A stretch of DNA of 64,000 bases from Brevibacterium sp. CS2 (GTDB lineage: Bacteria > Actinomycetota > Actinomycetes > Actinomycetales > Brevibacteriaceae): assembly GCF_005280295.1 (NCBI RefSeq), contig NZ_CP040020.1, forward strand, positions 2,108,001-2,172,000. Direction: 5' to 3'. The notes under the pieces are model-generated. The model did not search any database, was not told where the DNA came from, and was given only the letters and a program-made list of their open reading frames with translations. Each line of letters starts with the position of its first letter. The stretch's first letter is position 1. Below are positions 57,465 through 64,000 of this stretch, piece after piece. Both the position numbers and the translations under genes were made by a program.

Positions 57465-57529
57465 GGACTGCGCGGTATCCCACGAACTGCGCGGAATTGC
57501 GCGGTTTCTGCGGGATACCGCGCAGTTCG
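57465..57529. repeat. palindrome, AACTGCGCGGTATCC family
   Basis: ACTGCGCGGTATCCC (57467-57481) pairs perfectly with GGGATACCGCGCAGT (57512-57526), extendable to 57464/57529 with a G.T pair. The interior holds another GAACTGCGCGG followed by AATTGCGCGG. Same family as 51198-51263. It lies between ndk and ctaD. Confidence 0.88.
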
Positions 57530-57677
57530 CGTCCGAGGCGTCCGATCCGTAGACCGGCCGGTGCCCGGGTGGGAAGCTCGAGGAACCGGAATGGCCCCCG
57601 GTCGATCTCCGGGCCGCGCGAAGAGGGCCACCGCCGACCCGTCGCGCACATTCCAGCCGATGGAAGCAGGCGCGGTC

Positions 57678-59408
57678 ATGACGAGCGCAACCGAGATCCC
57701 CGACACCGGACGACGCACACCGACACCCGAGCGGCCACCCGTGCGACGGCGCGCACCGTTCGTCGAGTGGATCACCTCGACGGACCACAAGACCATCGGG
57801 TACATGTACCTGACCGCCTCCTTCACGTTCTTCTGCATCGGCGGCGTCATGGCGCTGCTCATCCGGCTCGAGCTGTTCGAGCCCGGGATGCAGATCATCG
57901 AGACGAAGGAGCAGTACAACCAGCTGTTCACCATGCACGGCACGATCGTGCTGCTGATGTTCGCCACCCCTCTCTTCGCGGGCTTCGCCAATGTCATCAT
58001 GCCGCTCCAGATCGGCGCGCCGGACGTCGCGTTCCCGCGCCTCAACGCCTTCGCGTTCTGGCTCTTCCTGTTCGGCAGCCTCATCGCGCTCGCCGGCTTC
58101 CTCACCCCGCAAGGCGCTGCCTCGTTCGGCTGGACCGCCTACGCCCCGCTCAGCAACACGACCTTCACCCCCGGGCTCGGCGGACACCTGTGGGCGATGG
58201 GCCTGGCGTTCCAGGGCTTCGGCACGATCCTCGGCTCGGTGAACTTCATCACCACGATCATCACCATGCGTGCTCCGGGCATGACGATGTTCCGGATGCC
58301 GATCTTCACCTGGAACGTGCTCCTCACCGGCATGCTCGTCCTCATGGCCTTCCCGCCGCTCGCGGTGGCGCTGCTGGGCCTGGCGGCGGACCGGATCGCC
58401 GGAGCGCACCTCTTCAGCCCCGAGAACGAAGGGCCGGTGATGTGGCAGCACCTGTTCTGGTTCTTCGGCCACCCCGAGGTGTACGTCATCGCACTGCCGT
58501 TCTTCGGGATCATCTCCGAGGTCATGCCCGTCTTCAGCCGCAAGCCGATCTTCGGGTACAAGGGCCTCGTCTACGCGACGATCGCGATCGCCGCGCTGTC
58601 CGTCACCGTGTGGGCCCACCACATGTACGTCACCGGTGCGGTCCTCCTCCCGTTCTTCGCGTTCATGACGATGCTCATCGCGGTGCCGACGGGTGTGAAG
58701 ATCTACAACTGGATCGGCACGATGTGGCGCGGCTCGGTGACCTTCGAGACCCCCATGCCGTGGGCGTGCGGCTTCCTCGTCACCTTCGTCTTCGGCGGGC
58801 TGACCGGGGTCATCCTCGCCGCGCCGGTGCTCGACTACCAGGTCCACGACTCGTACTTCGTCGTCGCCCACTTCCACTACGTCGTGTTCGGCACCGTGGT
58901 GTTCGCGATGTTCTCCGGCTTCTACTTCTGGTGGCCGAAGTGGACGGGGCGGATGCTCAACGAGTCGCTCGGCAAGATCCACTTCTGGCTGCTGTTCATC
59001 GGCTTCCACATGACGTTCCTCATCCAGCACTGGATGGGTGCCGATGGCATGCCGCGCCGGTACGCGGATTTCCTGCCGCAGGACGGCTGGACGTGGATGA
59101 ACCAGATCTCCACCGTAGGTTCGCTGATCCTGGGCCTGTCGATGATCCCGTTCTTCTGGAACGTCTGGGTCACCGCCCGCAGGGCACCGAAGGTCACGGT
59201 CGACGACCCGTGGGGCTGCGGGGGATCCCTCGAGTGGGCGACCTCGTGCCCGCCGCCGCGCCACAACTTCACCTCGCTGCCCCGGATCCGCTCCGAGCGC
59301 CCTGCGTTCGACGCGAACCACCCGGAGCTGCTCGAGCTCCTGGAGCTCTCCCGTCAGCCGACGAGCGAGCCGAAGAACACCCAGAAGCGGAACACGATGG
59401 ACGCATAG
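57678..59408 (+). CDS. ctaD: cytochrome c oxidase subunit I
   Basis: Catalytic subunit of an aa3-type haem-copper oxidase in the plasma membrane. It has 576 residues and 12 membrane helices. Haem a ligand His lies in [12 protein letters not shown]. The CuB region is [12 protein letters not shown], with the His-Tyr crosslink pair and the D-channel Glu; WAHHMYVTG gives two more CuB His; [10 protein letters not shown] holds the haem a3 and haem a His pair. ATG at 57678 follows GGAAGCAGG; MEAGAV at 57660 is an alternative. Other oxidase subunits are not in the window. Its last 55 bases overlap the convergent VKOR gene. Confidence 0.95.
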   Translation: MTSATEIPDTGRRTPTPERPPVRRRAPFVEWITSTDHKTIGYMYLTASFTFFCIGGVMALLIRLELFEPGMQIIETKEQYNQLFTMHGTIVLLMFATPLFAGFANVIMPLQIGAPDVAFPRLNAFAFWLFLFGSLIALAGFLTPQGAASFGWTAYAPLSNTTFTPGLGGHLWAMGLAFQGFGTILGSVNFITTIITMRAPGMTMFRMPIFTWNVLLTGMLVLMAFPPLAVALLGLAADRIAGAHLFSPENEGPVMWQHLFWFFGHPEVYVIALPFFGIISEVMPVFSRKPIFGYKGLVYATIAIAALSVTVWAHHMYVTGAVLLPFFAFMTMLIAVPTGVKIYNWIGTMWRGSVTFETPMPWACGFLVTFVFGGLTGVILAAPVLDYQVHDSYFVVAHFHYVVFGTVVFAMFSGFYFWWPKWTGRMLNESLGKIHFWLLFIGFHMTFLIQHWMGADGMPRRYADFLPQDGWTWMNQISTVGSLILGLSMIPFFWNVWVTARRAPKVTVDDPWGCGGSLEWATSCPPPRHNFTSLPRIRSERPAFDANHPELLELLELSRQPTSEPKNTQKRNTMDA

Positions 59409-60079
59409 ACGAGGATCAGCCAGAGCACGGCGATGATGAGCGCGGTGCCGGCGATCGCCCGCACGACCCCGTTGTCGCGCAGCCCGGCGCCGAGGTTCCC
59501 GGCGATGACGTTGTAACCGGTGACCACGCAGAACAGCGGGATCGTCACGGTCCACACGACGATGCACCACGGGCAGCCGATCCCGATGACGAAGATCGAG
59601 GAGTAGTAGAGGTACATCACGAGCACGGTGCCGGCGAGCAGGCCGAGATTCAGGCCGACCATCACCCAGCCGGGGACCCGGGTGCGGGTGATGAGGAGGA
59701 CACCGAGCAGGAGCGGGAAGATGAACGCCGCGATCCCGAGGAACTGATTGGGGAACCCGAAGATCTGCGACTGCTCGAACGCCATGACGCTGCCGCAGGA
59801 GAAGAACGGATTGAAGTCGCACGACAGCGTCGCCGAGGGGTTCTCGAGCAGCCGGACCTTGTCGATCGAGAGTTCGAAGGACGCGAGGAAGCCGATGACC
59901 GAGCTCACGACGAGGAAGACCCCGAGCTTGGCCTCGTCCATGAACCAGGGCCCCCGGGAACGCGCCCCGGGGTCGAGGTGTCCTTCGCCGTCGTCGAACC
60001 GGGTGCCGTCGGACCCGGAATCGCCGAACTCCGCGTCGTCGTGCTCGTGGCCGGTGGTGGAGGAATGCGATGCGCTCAC
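59354..60079 (-). CDS. VKOR-like disulfide-bond membrane protein
   Basis: Vitamin K epoxide reductase homologue, which reoxidises a DsbA-like partner using quinone. From GTG 60079 it has 241 residues; in-frame starts further upstream exist. After a polar N-terminal 55 residues come four or five membrane helices. The redox pair is in [14 protein letters not shown], and the loop cysteines are in [15 protein letters not shown]. No DsbA domain is fused. The C-terminal coding end overlaps ctaD by 55 bases. Oxidase-adjacent placement suits a link to the quinone pool (inference). Confidence 0.85.
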   Translation of the reverse strand: MSASHSSTTGHEHDDAEFGDSGSDGTRFDDGEGHLDPGARSRGPWFMDEAKLGVFLVVSSVIGFLASFELSIDKVRLLENPSATLSCDFNPFFSCGSVMAFEQSQIFGFPNQFLGIAAFIFPLLLGVLLITRTRVPGWVMVGLNLGLLAGTVLVMYLYYSSIFVIGIGCPWCIVVWTVTIPLFCVVTGYNVIAGNLGAGLRDNGVVRAIAGTALIIAVLWLILVYASIVFRFWVFFGSLVG

Positions 60080-60422
60080 CCCGCCAGAATGCACCTGCTC
60101 GGTGCGCAGGCACAAGCGCGGGCATGCGGCACCCGCCGTCCCGCGGCCCGTTCGCCGGTCTGCCGGGGTGCCTGTGACATAATGTTCATGGCGACCCGCC
60201 ATTCACACCAAGCGGGTCTCCCGCTTCCACCGAGCCTGGCTCTCCCGCCGGCAGGTAACAAGACGAAGCGGCATGGGCCTGGCCACCGCGCCGACACTAT
60301 CGCGCGAGCCGCCCCTGTACGCCACAGGTTTTTGGATCCGGGTACGCACCCGGACACCGGTCGAACCGCAGCGCAGGCGAGTCGGTGTGCCGCCCGCCGC
60401 TCGGTGCTAGGAGCAGTGCACC
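60080..60422. promoter_or_regulatory. divergent region between VKOR and rne
   Basis: No gene is supported in this stretch beyond alternative VKOR starts. CATAAT at 60178-60183 could be a -10 box on the plus strand. If so, the RNase E/G mRNA would have a leader of more than 200 bases, which would suit the autoregulation known for RNase E, but no homologous element is recognisable. Confidence 0.3.
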
Positions 60423-63400
60423 ATGACGAACACCCCAGAGGACCAGCAGGATCCCACCGCCGGGATCCTCGCGGATCTCGAGAACCTCCGCGCAGAGCAC
60501 GAATCCCGGACGGACGGATCCGGTCAGGTCGATGAGGACACCCGCGCCCGCCTCGACTCACTGGCCGATGCCGCCGGTTCGCTCCGCGGGCCCGCCGCAC
60601 CGCCGGCGCGCCGCGACTCCGGGAACCCGGATGAGGCCGAGGCGCCCCGCACCGCCCGGGACGAGTCGGCACCGCGCTCGGCGCGTTCCGCCGTCGCCAA
60701 CCGCGGACTGATCTTCGAGTCCGCCGTGAGCGGTGCGGACGAGTCCGATGACCATGACGATCCCGCCTCCGTACAGGCCGCCGCCCCCGCGCAGGTGGAC
60801 CTCCGCAATCCCTTCGCCTTCAACCAGGCGTTCTCCGCGCCCAAGGAGCCGGTGACCTTCGAAGCCGCCCCGATCCCCACCGGCGGAGGACTGCTGTTCC
60901 AGCCGCCCCAGCCCGAGCTCGCCGAACAGGTCGACCCGGAGTGGGACGAGGACGACGAGGACGAGTTCGACGACGACTCCGCGGACGACGACACCGACGA
61001 TCGTGACGACTCCGAGGACTCCGACGACTCCGGGGACGAGGGCGACAGCGACGACGACCGCGGCCGCCGCGACGGCCGCCGCTCGCGCTCCCGCGGATCC
61101 GGCCGCCGCTCCCGCCGGCGTTCGGACGGCTCGGGGAACGGGGATTCCGGCGACGGCGATTCCGCTGACGACTCCCGGGACGATGCCCGCGACACCGACG
61201 ACTCCGACGACGACTCGGACGACTCCGACTCCCAGCCGCGCCGCCGCCGGCGCGGCGGTCGCGGCCGGCGGTCGCGCAACCGCGACCAGCAGGACGACTC
61301 CGACGCGTCGAACGGGCAGGACTCCGATGACGACTCGGAGGACACCGAGGACTCCGGCAGCGGTGGCTCGAACCGGTCCCGCCGCCGCTCCGGACGCGGT
61401 TCGGGCCGCGGTTCGCAGCAGGACCAGGATCGCAGGGGCGGCCAGGACGATTCCGGCCGCGGCGATGACTCCGCCGACGACGACACCGAGGACGGCTCGA
61501 ACGGCCGCCGTCGCCGCCGCACCCGCAGCCGCAGGCCCGCGGGCGGAGGGTCCGACGACAGCCAGGTCACCGGTCTCAAGGGCTCGACCCGGCTCGAGGC
61601 CAAGCGCCAGCGCCGGCGCGAGGGACGCGAGGCCGGTCGCCGTCGGCCCGTCATCACCGAGGCGGAGTTCCTCGCCCGCCGCGAATCCGTCGAGCGCACC
61701 ATGCTCGTGCGCGAGACCGAGGGCCGCACACAGCTCGTCGTGCTCGAGGACGGCATCGCCGTCGAGCACTACCTCAGCGAGGCGAAGGCCCACGCCTCGA
61801 TCATCGGCAACGTCTACCTCGGCAAGGTGCAGAACGTGCTCCCGAGCATGGAGGCCGCGTTCGTCGACATCGGCAAGGGCCGCAACGCGGTCCTCTACGC
61901 CGGGGAGGTCAACTGGGACGTCCTCGGGATGGAGGGCAAGCCGCGCCGCATCGAGGTCGCGCTCAACCCCGGGGATCCCGTGCTCGTCCAGGTCACCAAG
62001 GACCCGATCGGCCACAAGGGCGCCCGGCTCACCAGCCAGGTCTCGCTGCCCGGTCGCTTCCTCGTCTACGTGCCCGGCAATTCGATGACCGGGATCTCGC
62101 GCAAGCTGCCCGATACCGAGCGCCAACGGCTCAAGAAGGTGCTCAAGGAGCTCGTGCCCGGCTCGTCCGGCGTCATCGTCCGCACCGCCGCCGAGGGCGC
62201 CTCGGAGTCGGAGCTCGGGCGCGACGTCGAACGGCTGTCGAAGCGCTGGGAGTCGATCGAGAAGAAGTCGAAGTCGACCAAGGTGCAGGCCCCGCAGCTG
62301 CTCTACAGCGAGCCCGACATGACCGTCCGGATCATCCGCGACGTGTTCAACGAGGACTTCTCCGCCCTCGTCGTCGACGGCGACAAGGTGTGGGAGACCA
62401 TCCGCGAGTACGTCGAGGCCGTCGCGCCCGACCTCCTCGACCGGGTGAGCCGGTACGAGGCGGACGGCGACATCTTCGAGCACTACCGGGTGGCCGAGCA
62501 GATCGAGAAGGCGCTCGATCGCAAGGTCAACCTGCCCTCGGGCGGCTCCCTCGTCATCGACCGCACCGAGGCGATGACGGTCATCGACGTCAACACGGGC
62601 AAGTTCACCGGTTCCGGGGGCAACCTCGAGGAGACGGTGACGAAGAACAACCTCGAGGCGGCCGAAGAGGTCATCCGCCAGCTGCGGCTGCGCGACATCG
62701 GCGGCATCATCGTCGTCGACTTCATCGACATGGTCCTCGAGTCGAACCGCGACCTCGTGGTCCGGCGCCTCATCGAGTGCTTGGGCCGGGACCGCACCAA
62801 GCACCAGGTCGCCGAGGTGACCTCGCTAGGACTCGTGCAGATGACCCGCAAGCGGATCGGAACCGGTCTGGCCGAGTCGCTCGCCCAGGCGGGCGAGGAC
62901 TTCACCGGGCGCGGCCTGCTGCTCCCGGGCACCGAGCCGGAGCAATCCGGGCGCGGCCAGTCGCAGGGCCGCTCCTCGCGCCGCCGGAAGGGGCAGGACT
63001 CCGCCAAGGACTCCCGCCAGGACCAGCGCCGGAACGACTCCGAGCCGATCGACGAGGAGAAGCAGGACGCCTCGCGCTCGGCGGTCGCCGCGATCGCCAA
63101 GGCCACCCTCAAGAAGGACGAGGACGCGGCGGAGGCCTCGGCCGCGGACGCCGAGGAGGTGCCCGGGGACGGGACCGCGGCCGGGACACCCGCAGCGGAC
63201 GAGTCCGGCGAGGGATCCCGCACGGGCGGGTCGGGTGATCCCGATCCCGGCTCGGACGGCTCCGAGGAGAAGACCGCGGGTCGCCGCTCGAGCCGCCGCG
63301 GCCGTGGCCGGGGGAGCAGGCGGGGCGGCGCACAGAGCGACGACTCCCGGAGCGAGGACACCCGGAGCGAGGACGCACCCGCGACCGCGGTGCAGTCCGA

Positions 63401-63761
63401 GCCCGCACGGTCCGACTCCGGCACCGAGGACTCCCAGCCTGCCGACTCCGGGGCAACCGGCACCGTGCCCGGAACTGCGCCTGCCGAGGACGCCGAGCCG
63501 GCGGAGCCGAAGCGCGCCGCCCGGAAGCCGCGTGCCAAGCGCACACCGACGAAGCCCACCGGCCCGGCGCCGCTGATGATCGGCGCGGACAGCGCGACCC
63601 GTGTCCAGCAGGCGCCGCAGGTGCAGGAGAAGCCGGAGCCGGCACCGCAGGCATCGGAGTCGAAGCCGGTCGAGAAGCCGGCGGACACCAAGCCGGCGGA
63701 GACGAAGCCTGCGGAGACGAAGGCGGCGCTGCCGGTGCTCATGATCGGCATGGACGGCTGA
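60423..63761 (+). CDS. rne: ribonuclease E/G
   Basis: Endoribonuclease of the RNA degradosome type. It has 1112 residues. Residues 1-420 are low complexity: acidic Ser/Asp runs alternate with Arg blocks (RRSRSRGSGRRSRRRS). The S1 domain starts near residue 460 (GNVYLGKVQNVLPSMEAAFVD). Catalytic Asp722 (VIDVNTGKFTG) and Asp766 (VVDFIDM) are present. The Zn-link cysteines are absent: TRKRIGTGLAESLAQAGEDF has Gly824 and Phe827 where relatives have CPxC. A disordered Arg/Glu/Pro tail follows from about 840. ATG at 60423 follows GGAGCAG. Confidence 0.94.
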   Translation: MTNTPEDQQDPTAGILADLENLRAEHESRTDGSGQVDEDTRARLDSLADAAGSLRGPAAPPARRDSGNPDEAEAPRTARDESAPRSARSAVANRGLIFESAVSGADESDDHDDPASVQAAAPAQVDLRNPFAFNQAFSAPKEPVTFEAAPIPTGGGLLFQPPQPELAEQVDPEWDEDDEDEFDDDSADDDTDDRDDSEDSDDSGDEGDSDDDRGRRDGRRSRSRGSGRRSRRRSDGSGNGDSGDGDSADDSRDDARDTDDSDDDSDDSDSQPRRRRRGGRGRRSRNRDQQDDSDASNGQDSDDDSEDTEDSGSGGSNRSRRRSGRGSGRGSQQDQDRRGGQDDSGRGDDSADDDTEDGSNGRRRRRTRSRRPAGGGSDDSQVTGLKGSTRLEAKRQRRREGREAGRRRPVITEAEFLARRESVERTMLVRETEGRTQLVVLEDGIAVEHYLSEAKAHASIIGNVYLGKVQNVLPSMEAAFVDIGKGRNAVLYAGEVNWDVLGMEGKPRRIEVALNPGDPVLVQVTKDPIGHKGARLTSQVSLPGRFLVYVPGNSMTGISRKLPDTERQRLKKVLKELVPGSSGVIVRTAAEGASESELGRDVERLSKRWESIEKKSKSTKVQAPQLLYSEPDMTVRIIRDVFNEDFSALVVDGDKVWETIREYVEAVAPDLLDRVSRYEADGDIFEHYRVAEQIEKALDRKVNLPSGGSLVIDRTEAMTVIDVNTGKFTGSGGNLEETVTKNNLEAAEEVIRQLRLRDIGGIIVVDFIDMVLESNRDLVVRRLIECLGRDRTKHQVAEVTSLGLVQMTRKRIGTGLAESLAQAGEDFTGRGLLLPGTEPEQSGRGQSQGRSSRRRKGQDSAKDSRQDQRRNDSEPIDEEKQDASRSAVAAIAKATLKKDEDAAEASAADAEEVPGDGTAAGTPAADESGEGSRTGGSGDPDPGSDGSEEKTAGRRSSRRGRGRGSRRGGAQSDDSRSEDTRSEDAPATAVQSEPARSDSGTEDSQPADSGATGTVPGTAPAEDAEPAEPKRAARKPRAKRTPTKPTGPAPLMIGADSATRVQQAPQVQEKPEPAPQASESKPVEKPADTKPAETKPAETKAALPVLMIGMDG

Positions 63762-63813
63762 GCGCGCGACGCGGCTGAGATCAGCCGGATTCGGAGCGCA
63801 CAGGACGTGCCAG

Positions 63814-63846
63814 CGGCGGCCGGGGACCTTGGGTCCCCGGCCGCCG
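63814..63846 (+). terminator. strong hairpin after rne
   Basis: Perfect 15-bp GC-rich stem (63814-63828 with 63832-63846) and a 3-base loop, 52 bases after the stop and followed by TTGT. Confidence 0.8.
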
Positions 63847-64000
63847 TTGTCGTCCGTCCGACCTGGGCCGAGGCTGGGCCGAAAGGAGTGTGGTGCGCGT
63901 CACCTGCTGTGACCGAGGTAACAGTTGAGTAACCAAACCGGGCGCCACCCTGTCCTGGCTTGATTCAGGTCACATTCTCGTGGAGTTTAGTGAACCATGA
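63847..64000 (+). promoter_or_regulatory. upstream region of the next gene, two Crp/GlxR-like sites
   Basis: No gene is complete here. TGTGACCGAGGTAACA at 63908-63923 differs by one base from the reverse complement of the site at 35751-35766. A second, weaker match CTTGATTCAGGTCACA lies at 63959-63974. Both could control a gene starting at or just past the right edge. An ATG at 63997 is possible as its start but has too little sequence to judge. Confidence 0.4.

Noticed and set aside
57243-60125. Minus-strand open frame opposite ctaD, almost 1000 codons
   Set aside because: Composition is His/Arg/Asp/Glu repeat-like, as expected for a mirror of a membrane protein gene; ctaD has all haem and copper ligands.
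61000-61500. Tandem-repeat element inside rne
   Set aside because: The repeats follow codon triplets for Ser/Asp and Arg and stay in frame, so they are low-complexity coding sequence rather than an inserted element.
61003-62088. Thr/Pro/Ala-rich alternative frame within rne
   Set aside because: Product of the repetitive GAC/TCC/CGC codons of rne read in another frame, not a separate gene.

Overview
The window is a dense, high-GC chromosome segment from an actinobacterium. Evidence for this is the gene order atpBEFHAGDC-DUF2550-murA, a NucS mismatch endonuclease, two adjacent ClpP genes, a mycothiol-dependent nitroreductase homologue, an actinobacterial ileS T-box, TAnnnT -10 boxes next to leaderless starts, and many GTG starts. 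Gene content fits the order Micrococcales (a Brevibacteriaceae-like organism is my guess); the genus cannot be fixed from sequence alone.

Layout. 194-7190 is a complete F1Fo ATP synthase operon except atpI. 7211-8979 holds DUF2550 and a MurA with Asp at the catalytic Cys position. 8985-10262 is an unusual cassette: a DUF559/AbiEi-like gene flanked by 33-bp inverted repeats that fill the gap between convergent murA and a GNAT gene. 10263-14539 has GNAT, pirin, nucS, a small Cys/His protein and a DivIVA-like coiled-coil protein. 14831-19181 has dps, a thiolase, a thiamine-binding protein and an atypical pyruvate-kinase homologue. 19277-24725 has tRNA-Arg, a tiny membrane protein behind an SOS-box-like operator, two dynamin-like GTPases, an SSB and a lipoprotein. 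24792-28953 has ettA, tesB, a hotdog thioesterase and a hypothetical gene. 28998-34739 has truncated haemoglobin O, MscS, aminopeptidase N, a CPWA-type Rv2466c homologue and rpiB. 34816-39012 has a CPBP-like membrane protein, then an amidohydrolase-symporter pair. tRNA-Gly and tRNA-Pro follow, then an alcohol dehydrogenase. 40776-45457 is the proteostasis block tig, clpP1, clpP2, clpX, with a ClgR-operator match before clpP1. 45528-51151 has AIM24, valS, an acyltransferase and an SDR. 51315-56838 is T-box, ileS, folC and DUF4233. 57002-63761 has ndk, ctaD, a VKOR-like protein and an RNase E/G lacking its Zn-link cysteines.

Most genes are core housekeeping functions. The least conventional content is between genes: two families of perfect or near-perfect palindromes at gene 3' ends, one member of which appears split open by the DUF559 gene. 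Putative operators resemble LexA, ClgR and Crp/GlxR sites. All assignments are from reading the sequence and recalled family features; no database search was run.
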